From the NCBI RefSeq assembly GCF_019343195.1, contig NZ_RPHB01000001.1, positions 1 to 64,000 of the forward strand: a stretch of 64,000 nt of DNA. The letters run 5' to 3'. Positions 45,096-54,613 of this stretch are shown here, piece after piece. Each line of letters opens with the position of its first letter. Position 1 is the stretch's first letter. The notes under the pieces were generated by a model that saw only the letters and a list, made by a program, of their open reading frames with translations, was not told the origin of the DNA and ran no database searches. The position numbers were made by a program, and so were the translations under genes. The DNA comes from Arthrospiribacter ruber (lineage in GTDB: Bacteria; Bacteroidota; Bacteroidia; Cytophagales; Cyclobacteriaceae).

Positions 45096-45794
45096 ATGAA
45101 GGCTAAGATTTATTTTTTTCTCAAAACCTATTTGGGATTTACCAGAAGGGAGTCCAAGGGCTTTGTTCTGGTTGTCCCTGTGTTTTTGTTGTTGTATTTT
45201 CTCCCTGAGCTTTACCATAAATTGTCGGAGAGAACACATCAAAGTCAAGAGTTGGAATACCAAAGGGTGATTGATAGCATGGTGCTGGCTGGCTTCCATA
45301 TAGTACAACCAAATTTCAGCAATTTTGATTCTTCTAACTCTGCTGATACCACAAAAAAAACTTCTGGGACTTTAAGAAGGGAACAGCCAAGATTAAATAA
45401 GCTGGATTTTTTTGAAGCAGATTCTGTTGTTTTGCAGGTGGTACCGGGGATTGGTCAGACCATGGCAGGTAGGATCGTGAAATTCAGAGAAGGCTTGGGT
45501 GGGATGTTGCACAAAGATCAGTTATTGGAAGTATATGGGATGAGTGATGAAGTAGCAGAAAGGGTTTTTGAGTATTTTGAATTCAGCCCTGGGATTTATA
45601 AAAAGCTGCAGGTCAATCAATGGGATGCTGCTGAGATTGCCAAGCATCCCTATATCAATTACGGAGCTGCTAAAGTGATCGTAGCTTACCGGCAGCAGCA
45701 CGGGAAATACAGGCAGCCCTCAGACCTTCTTCAGATCAAGATTTTCAATCAAGATTGGGTGGATAGGATAGCACCCTATCTGGCTTTTGATTGA
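45096..45794 (+). CDS. ComEA-like helix-hairpin-helix protein with membrane anchor
   Basis: 232 residues from the ATG at 45096 (TTG 45057 would add 13). Membrane helix ESKGFVLVVPVFLLLYFLPELY, then an exposed linker and two HhH regions: LQVVPGIGQTMAGRIVKFREGLGGM (about 126-150) and NYGAAKVIVAYRQQHGKYRQPSDLLQIKIF (about 190-220). HhH pairs bind double-stranded DNA without sequence preference; ComEA proteins use them for DNA uptake. The role in competence is inferred from architecture only. Confidence 0.85.
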   Translation: MKAKIYFFLKTYLGFTRRESKGFVLVVPVFLLLYFLPELYHKLSERTHQSQELEYQRVIDSMVLAGFHIVQPNFSNFDSSNSADTTKKTSGTLRREQPRLNKLDFFEADSVVLQVVPGIGQTMAGRIVKFREGLGGMLHKDQLLEVYGMSDEVAERVFEYFEFSPGIYKKLQVNQWDAAEIAKHPYINYGAAKVIVAYRQQHGKYRQPSDLLQIKIFNQDWVDRIAPYLAFD

Positions 45795-45803
45795 AAGTTT
45801 CTG

Positions 45804-47453
45804 TTAATTTTTCTCAAACACCTTTTCACCTCCCAGAAAGGTGCTATTTACCTTGATGTTGCGCAGGTCTTTACGGTCAGCTATCATGATATCCTCTTCC
45901 AAGATGACAAAGTCCGCCAATTTCCCACTTTCTATACTTCCTTTGAGATGCTCTTCAAAGTTGGCAAAAGCAGCCCAGATTGTCATGCCTTTTAGGGCTT
46001 GTTGCCGGCTTATCCTGTTTTCAGTCTGGAATCCACCTTCTGGCCAGTTTTCAGCGTCTTTTCTCACTACTGCCGAATGAAATCCATAGAGCGGGTTGAT
46101 ATGCTCTACAGGAAAATCGCTGCCCAGTGCGATCATGCCATTTTGGTCCAGAAGGTCTTTGTATGCGTACGCGGTTTTGATTCGGAAAGGTCCCAATCGC
46201 TGATCTGCCCAATACATATCAGAGGTTGCATGGGTAGGCTGCACCGAGGGAATGATGCTGTATTGGGCGAATTTGGGCATGTCTTCTTTACTCACAATCT
46301 GTGCGTGCTCTATTCTCCATCTCAGGTCGTTTTTGCCTTTTAGGTACTTTGCATAGATGTCCAATAAGGTGCGGTTGGCAGAATCTCCAATGCAATGGGT
46401 ATTCATCTGAAAGCCGTGTTCGTACATTTGGCTGGCCAAGTGATCAAATTCTTCTGCGGTCTTAAGCAAAAAACCGTAATTATCGGTGTGGTCATGATAC
46501 GGCTTCAAAAGTGCTGCCCCTCTGGAACCCAATGCTCCGTCTCCGTAAATTTTAAAGCTTTTGATGCTTAATTTGTCATCTTCATATGTGCCGTTTTCAA
46601 AATAAAATGCCATATTCTCCGGACTTGGGTTGACCATGGCGTAAATTCTCATTTTAAGACGGTTCCCCTCTTGCAGGCTGCGGATCAATTCAATTGTTTT
46701 TCTTTCCAGTCCGGCATCCACCACAGAGGTTAGCCCTACTTCAAAACAGTTTTCCTGAGCTGCCAATAATGCATTTGTGGCTTCTTCCTCACTTGGTTCA
46801 GGGACTTTATCGCTTACCAGTTTGATGGCGTTGTCTATCAAAACTCCGGTAGGTTTCCCTTCTTCCACAATAACTTTTCCACCAATCATTTCTGTGTTGG
46901 CATTGATCCCGGCCAGGTTCAGGGCTTTTTGGTTGACAAGTGCTGCATGTCCATCTATTCTGGTGAGTAAAACCGGCTTATCAGGGAAAAGTGAATCTAA
47001 AGCAGTTTTGGTTGGGAATTCTTTGCTTTCCCAAAGGTTCTGGTCCCAGCCTTTCCCTAGAATCCATGTCACATCGGGATTGTTGTCATGATGGGTGATG
47101 ACGCGATCTATCAACTCTTTTTCAGATTCTGCTCCTAGCAGATCTGCTGTCTGCAAGCCCATTCCATACCTAAAAAAATGCGCATGTGCATCAATAAATC
47201 CTGGAAAAACCGCTTTTCCCTTCAGATCTTGGGTGTTTTCACTGCTGTATTTGGATAAAATTCTACTGTTGCTTCCAGCTTCGAGAAATCTTCCGTCTTT
47301 TATGGCAAATGCCTGGACGATACTAAACCCCTCATCCACTGTGTAAACAGTGGCATTGTGTATGATCAGGTCTGCTTGCTCTTTGGCCGGGCTGCAAAAT
47401 TGCAGCAACATCCCCAAAAATAACAAGCCGGTCAAAAAAGCAATTTTTCTCAT
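45804..47453 (-). CDS. YtcJ-like metal-dependent amidohydrolase, lipoprotein
   Basis: 549 residues from the ATG at 47453, which gives lipoprotein signal MRKIAFLTGLLFLGMLLQFC; the upstream 30 residues of the longer frame are not needed. Amidohydrolase signatures: KGKAVFPGFIDAHAHFFRYGMG (HxH metal site), LGKGWDQNLWESKEFPT (YtcJ-type), YEHGFQMNTHCIGDSANRTLLD, WRIEHAQIV and ALGSDFPVEHINPLYGFHSAV. It hydrolyses an unknown amide, probably outside the inner membrane. Divergent from the HsdR-N gene, with 53 bases between the two starts. Confidence 0.9.
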   Translation of the reverse strand: MRKIAFLTGLLFLGMLLQFCSPAKEQADLIIHNATVYTVDEGFSIVQAFAIKDGRFLEAGSNSRILSKYSSENTQDLKGKAVFPGFIDAHAHFFRYGMGLQTADLLGAESEKELIDRVITHHDNNPDVTWILGKGWDQNLWESKEFPTKTALDSLFPDKPVLLTRIDGHAALVNQKALNLAGINANTEMIGGKVIVEEGKPTGVLIDNAIKLVSDKVPEPSEEEATNALLAAQENCFEVGLTSVVDAGLERKTIELIRSLQEGNRLKMRIYAMVNPSPENMAFYFENGTYEDDKLSIKSFKIYGDGALGSRGAALLKPYHDHTDNYGFLLKTAEEFDHLASQMYEHGFQMNTHCIGDSANRTLLDIYAKYLKGKNDLRWRIEHAQIVSKEDMPKFAQYSIIPSVQPTHATSDMYWADQRLGPFRIKTAYAYKDLLDQNGMIALGSDFPVEHINPLYGFHSAVVRKDAENWPEGGFQTENRISRQQALKGMTIWAAFANFEEHLKGSIESGKLADFVILEEDIMIADRKDLRNIKVNSTFLGGEKVFEKN

Positions 47454-47506
47454 TTTTACTGTGTCGTCAGGTGATAGTTCTCCAAAAGAACAGGTACTTT
47501 TGCGGA

Positions 47507-47980
47507 ATGGATGCGCAGAAGTATGGGTTTTTGGATACCCCATTGAATTTTCCCCAATTTGATTTCAAGCTTGAAGAAACTGAAGGTAAGATAAGTATTT
47601 TCGATTCACTTAGAAAAAAGAATCTTATTCTCACTCCTGAAGAATGGGTAAGACAACACATGATAGCATATTTAATTCATTATCATGGGTACCCTAAAAA
47701 TCTTATTGCCCTTGAAAAAGGGCTGAAATATAATCAGCTTCAAAAAAGATCTGACATCTTGGTGCTGGATAGAGAAGGAGGGGCGTTTTTACTGATTGAA
47801 TGTAAGGCGCCTGAGGTCAAACTTTCCCAAAAGACTGTACAGCAGGTAGCAGTGTATAACCAAGCTATTCAGGCACCATTTGTGGGGATAAGCAATGGTT
47901 TACAGCATGTTTTCTTGGCTTTTGATCGTGCCGGAAAATCCTATGACCAATTGTCACAAATTCCACGATTTGAAGTTTAA
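47507..47980 (+). CDS. Type I restriction HsdR N-terminal-like nuclease domain protein
   Basis: 157 residues from the ATG at 47507. A TACTTTTG -7-like element (47495-47502) would put the start site at the ATG, so the mRNA may be leaderless. The PD-(D/E)XK fold is seen as EEWVRQHMIAYLIHYHGYP, then RSDILVLDREGGAFLLIECKAPEVKLSQKTVQQVAVYNQ (Asp, then Glu-x-Lys in ECK). This is the stand-alone HSDR_N_2 family, common in Bacteroidota without restriction genes. Role unknown; possibly DNA repair or a housekeeping nuclease. Confidence 0.87.
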   Translation: MDAQKYGFLDTPLNFPQFDFKLEETEGKISIFDSLRKKNLILTPEEWVRQHMIAYLIHYHGYPKNLIALEKGLKYNQLQKRSDILVLDREGGAFLLIECKAPEVKLSQKTVQQVAVYNQAIQAPFVGISNGLQHVFLAFDRAGKSYDQLSQIPRFEV

Positions 47981-48051
47981 AAAGGTGATATCTGTCATCT
48001 TTTTAATTATATTTAACCCATCAGAAAAAGACAAAATCAAAATCAAGGAAA

Positions 48052-48765
48052 ATGAAAACCCAGCCCAAAAGTATACCTTGTGAACTCTGTGTCAGCAGGA
48101 AATTTTCTCTTTTTGCGGGAGTGTCTGACCAACATCTTTGTCATATTTCAGACAATAAAAACTTTATCAGCCACAAAAAGGGACAGACCTTGTTTTACGA
48201 AGGGACTAAGCCACTTGGGGTGTTTTGTATCAATGAGGGAATCGTAAAAGTCTATAAAACAGCTTCCAACGGAAAGGAGCAGATCATCCGATTGGCCAAA
48301 AAGGGAGATTTTCTAGGATATACAGCCCTCTTGGGAGAAGAAGCATATTCTTCCTCAGCTACTATTGTAGAAGATGCAAAAATCTGTTTTGTGCCAAGGG
48401 AGTCATTTTTGAAAGTTCTTTCTGATGACACTGCTTTTCATCAAAGGGTTACTAAGGCCATCTGCAACGATCTCGGGGTCATGGAAGAAAAACTTACAGA
48501 CGCGACACAAAAGTCCATCAGAGAGCGGCTGGCATTTACACTGCTTAAACTTTGTGAAAATTATGGCATTGATGGTCAGGAAGGTCAGAAAATAGATATT
48601 GTACTTACAAGAGAGGAAATTGCCGGACTGGTAGGTACTGCCACTGAAACGGTTATCCGTTTATTGTCTGAATTCAAAAAGGATGAGCTGATAGAATTTG
48701 ATGGGAAAAAGATCATTGTCCTGGACAAAAAGGGACTTGCAAGGCTGTCAGATTTCTACGGATAA
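48052..48765 (+). CDS. Crp/Fnr family transcription regulator
   Basis: 237 residues. Cyclic-nucleotide-binding-like N-terminus (HKKGQTLFYEGTKPLGVFCINEGIVKVYKTASNGKEQIIRL) and a C-terminal Crp-type HTH (LTREEIAGLVGTATETVIRLLSEFKKDELI). Cys10 and Cys13 (CELC), Cys30 and Cys59 are spaced like the N-terminal and central Cys of FNR, so an oxygen-sensing Fe-S cluster is possible (inference). It ends 90 bases before a redox-flavoured gene set and may regulate it. Confidence 0.9.
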   Translation: MKTQPKSIPCELCVSRKFSLFAGVSDQHLCHISDNKNFISHKKGQTLFYEGTKPLGVFCINEGIVKVYKTASNGKEQIIRLAKKGDFLGYTALLGEEAYSSSATIVEDAKICFVPRESFLKVLSDDTAFHQRVTKAICNDLGVMEEKLTDATQKSIRERLAFTLLKLCENYGIDGQEGQKIDIVLTREEIAGLVGTATETVIRLLSEFKKDELIEFDGKKIIVLDKKGLARLSDFYG

Positions 48766-48789
48766 AATCACATTAGTTTATATCAATGG

Positions 48790-48819
48790 GCAGTGATACT
48801 TTGGATCACTGCTTTTTTT
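48790..48819 (+). terminator. Terminator of the Crp/Fnr gene
   Basis: Stem GCAGTGAT (48790-48797) pairs with ATCACTGC (48805-48812) around ACTTTGG, followed by T7. Confidence 0.8.
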
Positions 48820-48856
48820 GTGGCAACCAATTGGACTCAATGAGTGTTGAAAGAAT

Positions 48857-49342
48857 ATGAAAAGGTTTTTTCTGATAATTTTAATTCTGTTCAGTTCTGC
48901 GATGGTTTGGGGTCAAAGTTTGGCGTATAAAACGCTTTTGAAAGGGGTATATGACAAAGAGTTCCCTTTAGTTTATCCAGAAGACAAAATACTCACAGAA
49001 GAAGTGCTTTTTCTCGATACCAGAGAAATATCAGAGTTTGAAGTTTCCCACATTAAGGATGCCAAATGGGTAGGCTACGACACTTTTTCACTAAATGCTA
49101 TTAGCGAAATTCCCAAAAACAAGGATATTGTAGTCTATTGCTCCATTGGTGCAAGGAGCCAGGAAATCGGCAAAAAGCTGAAGGAGGCCGGTTATCAAAA
49201 TGTTTACAACCTCTATGGAGGTATTTTTCATTGGGTCAATGAGGGACATCCGGTTTTTGATGAGCATGGTAAAACCAATAGAGTTCATGCCTACAGCAAA
49301 ACTTGGGGGATTTGGCTGAATAAAGGGGATAAGGTGTATTGA
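48857..49342 (+). CDS. Secreted rhodanese-domain protein
   Basis: 161 residues. Signal peptide MKRFFLIILILFSSAMVWGQ. Rhodanese fold with LFLDTREISEFEVSHIKDAKWVGYDTF and active-site loop VVYCSIGARSQEIG (Cys in YCSIGARS). Such proteins move sulfur (sulfane) in the periplasm. It lies between the Crp/Fnr regulator and the DUF547 operon. Confidence 0.9.
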   Translation: MKRFFLIILILFSSAMVWGQSLAYKTLLKGVYDKEFPLVYPEDKILTEEVLFLDTREISEFEVSHIKDAKWVGYDTFSLNAISEIPKNKDIVVYCSIGARSQEIGKKLKEAGYQNVYNLYGGIFHWVNEGHPVFDEHGKTNRVHAYSKTWGIWLNKGDKVY

Positions 49343-49493
49343 AGGTGGTAAATGTCTTTTTTATGACATTTCCTGAATTTTAAAACTGTCAATTTTAAGC
49401 TGATATGGGAGGGATAAGAAGGAAAATAGTTAGATTCAAATACAATCCTCCTGTTTACTTCGTACCTTAACTCAACTAATACGAAAGATATTT

Positions 49494-50252
49494 ATGAAAA
49501 CCTTGTTGATATTAATTTCACTCTTTTTGTTCAACTTTTCCTGTGGAGCATACGAGATTTCAGATGCTGCCGAGAAAGCTCCTTCTCATGAGATTTTTGA
49601 TGAACTTCTTAAAAAATACGTGTCCAAAGACGGGAAAGTAGATTACAAGGGTTTTATCAAGGAAGAAAAGAAACTACAGAAATACTTGGATCTATTGAGC
49701 AATAATGCACCCGACAAAAAAGCCTGGTCTAAAGACGAGCAACTGGCTTATTGGATCAATGCCTATAATGCATTTACCATCAAGCTGATTGCGGACAATT
49801 ATCCAGTGGAAAGTATCAAGGACCTTAACCCTACTTTAAATGTGCCCATGGTCAATACCGTTTGGACCAAGAAATTCTTCAAAATAGGTGGAGAAGATAC
49901 CAGTCTGGATGATATTGAGCACAAAATCATCAGAAAGGAATTTGACGAACCAAGGATACATTTTGCAGTCAATTGTGCCTCAAAATCCTGTCCTCCATTG
50001 TTGAATGAAGCTTTTACAGCTGAAAAGCTTGATAGTCAATTAGAAAAGGCGGCTAAGGACTTCATTAACAATCCAAAGTACAATAAGATCAGTGCCGAAA
50101 AGGTTGAAATATCCCAGATTTTTTCATGGTTCAAAGGTGATTTTACCAAAAAGGGAAGCTTAATTGATTACCTTAACAAATATTCTAAAGTCAAGATTAA
50201 ATCCAACGCCAAAGTCTCAAATATCAAATACGACTGGTCTCTGAATGAATGA
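49494..50252 (+). CDS. DUF547 lipoprotein
   Basis: 252 residues; lipoprotein signal ...FNFSCG (Cys17). DUF547 core: WSKDEQLAYWINAYNAFTIKLIADNYPVESIKDL, SLDDIEHKIIR, and the invariant NCASKSCPPLLNEAF. Function of DUF547 is unknown; it is often linked to redox or glycan genes. Its last four bases are the start of the next gene (ATGA overlap), so it is the first gene of a four-gene coupled operon. Confidence 0.9.
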   Translation: MKTLLILISLFLFNFSCGAYEISDAAEKAPSHEIFDELLKKYVSKDGKVDYKGFIKEEKKLQKYLDLLSNNAPDKKAWSKDEQLAYWINAYNAFTIKLIADNYPVESIKDLNPTLNVPMVNTVWTKKFFKIGGEDTSLDDIEHKIIRKEFDEPRIHFAVNCASKSCPPLLNEAFTAEKLDSQLEKAAKDFINNPKYNKISAEKVEISQIFSWFKGDFTKKGSLIDYLNKYSKVKIKSNAKVSNIKYDWSLNE

Positions 50253-51604
50253 TAAAAAGAAAAAAAATCATAATTATTGGCAATGGTATAGCGGGAATCA
50301 CCTGTGCCAGAAATATTCGTAAAAAGGATGAAAATTCGGAAATCCTGGTGATTTCGGGAGAGACTGAATTCTTTTTTTCACGCACAGCACTCATGTATAT
50401 TTATATGGGGCACATGCAATTTGAACATACCAAACCCTATGAGGATTGGTTTTGGGAGAAAAATAATATTCAACTTTTACAGGCTTGGGTGGAGTTAGTG
50501 GATTTCAACAATAAAACTTTGCTTTTAGACTCTGGGAAAAAAGTTGGATACGATGTTTTGGTTTTGGCAACTGGCTCTGTCCCTAACAAATTTGACTGGC
50601 CAGGGCAAAGTCTCAATGGAGTTCAGGGACTTTATTCCAAACAGGATTTGGATATCATGGAGGAAAATACGGCAGGGATATCACATGCTGTGATCGTCGG
50701 TGGAGGATTGATCGGAATTGAAATGGCCGAAATGCTGGCGAGCAGGGATATTTCGGTGACATTTTTGGTCAGGGAAAAGAATTTTTGGGATAATGTATTA
50801 CCTGTGGAAGAAGCACAGTTGGTCAATAGGCATATATTGGAACATCATATAGACCTGAGGTTGGAAACGGAGATGAAAGAAATTTGTGGGGATGATTCAG
50901 GGAGAGTGGATTCAGTTTTGACCAATAAGGGTGAAAAAATTGAATGTCAGTTTGTAGGCTTGGCAGTTGGTGTAAGCCCTAATGTCAAGTTTTTAAAAAA
51001 CTTGGAGCTTGATATGGGTAGGGGTATTTTAGTGGATAGATATTTTAGGACCAATATAGAGGATGTCTATGCCATTGGGGATTGTGCTGAGTTTAGAGAA
51101 AAGCCTGGAGCTGACAGGAAAAACATAGAACAGGTTTGGTATACAGGGAGAATGCACGGAGAAACGCTTGCTCATAACCTCACCTCTGAGGATGCTGTCC
51201 CTTATCGACCAGGGATTTGGTTCAATTCAGCGAAGTTTTTTGATATTGAGTATCAAACTTATGGGCTTGTGCCAAATGAAAGGAAAGAGGGTATTGACTC
51301 TTTCTATTGGGAAAGCGATAGTGGGGAGAGCTGTCTCAGGCTGGTTTTTGAAAAGCAAACTGAAAAAATTCTAGGTGTCAACAGCTTTGGATGGAGACTG
51401 AGGCATGAGTTTTTTGACAAAGCCATTCATGAGGGCTGGAATCTGGAAAGGGTTCTGACTCAACTTGACAAAGCGGATTTCAACACTGAATTTTACGAAA
51501 AGTTTCATAAGTCTGTCCTGGCCCAATACAATGCCCAAGAAGGCAGAAACCTAAAAATTAAAAAAAGCTCCTTTTTACAAAGATTAATAGGTTCTAGAGC
51601 ATGA
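50249..51604 (+). CDS. FAD/NAD(P)-dependent oxidoreductase
   Basis: 451 residues, cytosolic. Two Rossmann fingerprints: IIIIGNGIAGITCARNIR near the start (FAD) and VIVGGGLIGIEMAEMLASRD at about 149-168 (NAD(P)H); FAD-binding VYAIGDCAEF at about 275. Similar to rubredoxin/nitrite reductase-type flavin reductases. A C-terminal extension (about 340-451) lacks a thioredoxin-like redox Cys pair. Overlaps its neighbours by four bases on both sides; it probably feeds electrons to the polyferredoxin encoded next. Confidence 0.9.
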   Translation: MIKRKKIIIIGNGIAGITCARNIRKKDENSEILVISGETEFFFSRTALMYIYMGHMQFEHTKPYEDWFWEKNNIQLLQAWVELVDFNNKTLLLDSGKKVGYDVLVLATGSVPNKFDWPGQSLNGVQGLYSKQDLDIMEENTAGISHAVIVGGGLIGIEMAEMLASRDISVTFLVREKNFWDNVLPVEEAQLVNRHILEHHIDLRLETEMKEICGDDSGRVDSVLTNKGEKIECQFVGLAVGVSPNVKFLKNLELDMGRGILVDRYFRTNIEDVYAIGDCAEFREKPGADRKNIEQVWYTGRMHGETLAHNLTSEDAVPYRPGIWFNSAKFFDIEYQTYGLVPNERKEGIDSFYWESDSGESCLRLVFEKQTEKILGVNSFGWRLRHEFFDKAIHEGWNLERVLTQLDKADFNTEFYEKFHKSVLAQYNAQEGRNLKIKKSSFLQRLIGSRA

Positions 51605-53145
51605 GAAAAATACAAATAACCGGTCTTATCGTTTTTCTGCTTGGCTTAGTTTCCTTTAGCTTGATACCGTTCATCGGGAGCTATCAGCTGGATCAGAAAA
51701 TGGTGGAGCGAAAAGTAAAGGAAGAACACTTGGAGCCATTAATTCCTGTGCTTGAGCCCATGTACGGAGAAACTTACAGCTCCAATTTTGCATTTATTTC
51801 CGATTTCAATAAATACTTTGATGAATACAATGAAGCCCTAAAAGAGGCGGAAGAATGGGACAAGGTTATTTGGGACGATTATGTTTTTGAGCTGACCAAA
51901 GAAGCGTCTTTGGGGCCAGTGCATCAAAATCCTTTTTGGTATTTGGCTATATCGGTCGGACTGGGGGTAATTGGTGGGTTGATGTATATCTTGCCTTTAT
52001 ATAGGGGAGAACCTGAAGGGATAAAAAATGACGGAATTTACTTTTCTTCCATGAAGTCCCGTGGCTTGCTCGGCATCATTACCGGTACTTGGCTGATTTT
52101 GTTTTATGTTATATTATATTGGTTCCCGGAGTACATGACCAACTTGGTCTTGATGGTGGACCCTTTGAGTTACCTTTTATCGGGTAATCCGGCCTCCCAA
52201 TGGTTTTTGTATGGATTGATCTATACGCTGGCCATTTTGGTGATGGGGATCAGGATGTTTCGAAAATATAGGGGAAATACCTATCAGACCATCCGTACGG
52301 CTTCAGTCATGTTTTTTCAGCTGGCTTTTGCTTTTCTGATACCGGAAATTCTGGTGCTCCTAAACAAACCTTGGCATGATTTCAAAAATATCTGGCCCCT
52401 TGACTATACATTTTTCTACGACTACAGGTTAGATGGAATGCTCGGCTCCGGAGCTTTGGGAATGTTTATGTTGATCTGGGGAATTATTCTGATCATAGTG
52501 GGTGTTCCATTGTTCACTTATTTCTACGGCAAGCGTTGGTATTGCTCTTGGGTATGTGGATGCGGAGGGTTGGCAGAGACTTTGGGAGATCCTTACCGAC
52601 AATTGTCGGACAAATCCCTGAAAGCTTGGAAAGTGGAGAGGTACATGATTCATGGTGTCTTAGTCTTTGCAGTGCTTATGACCTTGGTCACGATCCTGAA
52701 CTACTTTATGGAGTTCGGTCTGCTAGGAGAAGCCACCAATCAGCTGCATAGTATTTATGGTTTTGCCATAGGAGCGGCATTTGCTGGAGTAGTGGGTACC
52801 GGGTTTTACCCTTTTATGGGAAATCGGGTTTGGTGCAGGTTTGGCTGCCCTTTGGCCGCTTACCTCGGTATCGTACAGCGTTTCAAGTCCAGGTTCAGAA
52901 TTACGACCAATGGCGGACAGTGTATATCTTGCGGCAATTGCTCTACTTATTGTGAAATGGGCATAGATGTGCGTTGGTATGCCCAGCGCGGACAGAATAT
53001 AGTACGAGCATCATGTGTGGGCTGTGGAGTATGTGCTGCAGTTTGCCCAAGAGGGGTGTTAAAACTGGAAAACGGGGAAGAAGAAGGAAGAATTAATGAA
53101 AATCCGATTTTGATCGGGAATAAATCGATTACAGTAAAATCCTGA
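51601..53145 (+). CDS. Membrane polyferredoxin, NapH/NosR-like 4Fe-4S protein
   Basis: 514 residues. Several membrane helices, an N-terminal soluble loop (about 30-110), then NapH/NosR-type Cys motifs: CSWVCGCGG at about 315, CRFGCPLAAY at about 413, and two 4Fe-4S sites CISCGNCSTYCEMGIDVR and CVGCGVCAAVCPRG (about 441-485). Membrane electron carrier that could take electrons from the preceding flavoprotein or the quinone pool to a periplasmic acceptor. Coupled to both neighbours by ATG/TGA overlaps. Confidence 0.9.
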   Translation: MRKIQITGLIVFLLGLVSFSLIPFIGSYQLDQKMVERKVKEEHLEPLIPVLEPMYGETYSSNFAFISDFNKYFDEYNEALKEAEEWDKVIWDDYVFELTKEASLGPVHQNPFWYLAISVGLGVIGGLMYILPLYRGEPEGIKNDGIYFSSMKSRGLLGIITGTWLILFYVILYWFPEYMTNLVLMVDPLSYLLSGNPASQWFLYGLIYTLAILVMGIRMFRKYRGNTYQTIRTASVMFFQLAFAFLIPEILVLLNKPWHDFKNIWPLDYTFFYDYRLDGMLGSGALGMFMLIWGIILIIVGVPLFTYFYGKRWYCSWVCGCGGLAETLGDPYRQLSDKSLKAWKVERYMIHGVLVFAVLMTLVTILNYFMEFGLLGEATNQLHSIYGFAIGAAFAGVVGTGFYPFMGNRVWCRFGCPLAAYLGIVQRFKSRFRITTNGGQCISCGNCSTYCEMGIDVRWYAQRGQNIVRASCVGCGVCAAVCPRGVLKLENGEEEGRINENPILIGNKSITVKS

Positions 53146-54611
53146 TGGAAATTATTTATGTGTTTTTGGCGGTCTATATCCTGGCCATGGTTTTTGTATT
53201 GTTTTACAGCTTGGCGCAGGCGCACCTTTTGTATCATTTTTTCAAAAACAGAGATTTAAATATTCCGACAAAGGAATTTTACGCCGTAGAGTTGCCATTT
53301 GTTACGGTACAATTGCCTGTCTACAATGAAAAATATGTTGTGGAGCGGTTGGTTGAGGCTTGCGCTAAATTCAATTATCCAAAAAACCGATTGGAAATCC
53401 AATTGCTGGATGACAGTACGGATGAAACCAGTGCTTTGATAGCAAAGCAGATCAGCAAATTTCCTGAAATTGACTTTTGCCACATTCAAAGAAAAGACAG
53501 GCAAGGTTTCAAAGCAGGAGCCTTAAAGGAGGGGCTTGAAATGGCCAAGGGAGAGTTTATAGCTGTTTTCGATGCGGACTTTCTACCGGATCCTGATTTT
53601 TTAAGAAATGCAGTTCCACATTTTGTAAACCCTAAAGTAGGTATGGTCCAGTCCCGTTGGACCCATCTCAATGAATGCTATTCTGTTTTGACCAGGCTTC
53701 AGGCTTTTGCTTTGGATGCGCATTTTATGGTAGAGCAGATAGGTCGAAACAGTCAGCAGGCATTTATCAATTTCAATGGTACTGGAGGAATATGGCGAAA
53801 GGCTTGTATACTGGATGCCGGCAATTGGGAGTCTGATACCCTGACCGAAGATCTGGACCTCAGCTACAGGGCACAGCAAAAGGGATGGGAATTCGTTTAC
53901 AGGCCGGATATTGAGTCTCCTGCAGAACTTCCTCCCGTAATGTCTGCCATCAAGTCCCAGCAATTTCGCTGGACAAAGGGAGGTGCCGAATGTGCTGTCA
54001 AGCACCTGAAAAATGTTCTGAAAAACCCTTTTCCAACAAAAGTAAAAATCCATGCGACTGCACACTTGTTAAATGCCTTGATTTTTGTGGCAGTTTTGGT
54101 TGTCAGTATCAGCAGTATTCCCGTGTGGTGGGGTTTTCAGTCCGGATTGCTACCTTCCGAGTATTTTAATTATGCAGGTGTATTTCTGCTCAGCTTCTTG
54201 ATCATTGCTCTGGTATACTTAGCTGCCAATATGAGTTTGGGAAAATATACCCTGAGAAGTTTGGGTAAGTTTTTATGGGAACTCCCTTTGTTTTTGTCTG
54301 TCTCCATGGGACTTTCCCTTCACAATGCCCAAGCGGTATGGGAAGGGATGACAGGTAAAAAATCCGCTTTTATCAGAACTCCCAAATACAACTTATCCAA
54401 AGAAAATAATTCTTGGAGCAGCAATATCTACAATTCTTTTAAAGTTCCTGTAACTACTTACATTGAGGGAGCACTTGCGTTTGTATTTGCAATTATCGTG
54501 GTAAAGTCAATTATTACAGGAAGCTACCAAATGCTGGTGTTTCACATTATGTTGGCTTTAGGATATTCTATGGTGAGTTACCACTCCTTTATTAGTTACC
54601 GAAAATCCTGA
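53145..54611 (+). CDS. Family 2 glycosyltransferase, cellulose-synthase-like
   Basis: 488 residues. One N-terminal helix and C-terminal helices flank a GT2 domain: LPVYNEKYVVERLVEAC (start), QLLDDSTDET, VFDADFLPD (DxD), TEDLDLSYR, and QQFRWTKGG (QxxRW), i.e. the D,D,D,QxxRW set of processive glycosyltransferases such as CESA/GT2 ceramide or polysaccharide synthases. Last gene of the coupled operon (TGATG overlap). Product unknown; it is odd to find it behind redox genes. Confidence 0.9.
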   Translation: MEIIYVFLAVYILAMVFVLFYSLAQAHLLYHFFKNRDLNIPTKEFYAVELPFVTVQLPVYNEKYVVERLVEACAKFNYPKNRLEIQLLDDSTDETSALIAKQISKFPEIDFCHIQRKDRQGFKAGALKEGLEMAKGEFIAVFDADFLPDPDFLRNAVPHFVNPKVGMVQSRWTHLNECYSVLTRLQAFALDAHFMVEQIGRNSQQAFINFNGTGGIWRKACILDAGNWESDTLTEDLDLSYRAQQKGWEFVYRPDIESPAELPPVMSAIKSQQFRWTKGGAECAVKHLKNVLKNPFPTKVKIHATAHLLNALIFVAVLVVSISSIPVWWGFQSGLLPSEYFNYAGVFLLSFLIIALVYLAANMSLGKYTLRSLGKFLWELPLFLSVSMGLSLHNAQAVWEGMTGKKSAFIRTPKYNLSKENNSWSSNIYNSFKVPVTTYIEGALAFVFAIIVVKSIITGSYQMLVFHIMLALGYSMVSYHSFISYRKS

Positions 54612-54613
54612 GT

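Noticed and set aside
47507-47980. Type I restriction system
   Set aside because: Only a stand-alone HsdR-N-like domain of 157 residues; no helicase, HsdM or HsdS gene nearby.
49350-49371. AAATGTC...GACATTT palindrome as a firm Fnr site
   Set aside because: It does not match TTGAT-N4-ATCAA and could equally be a weak hairpin at the end of the rhodanese gene; kept only as something to test.
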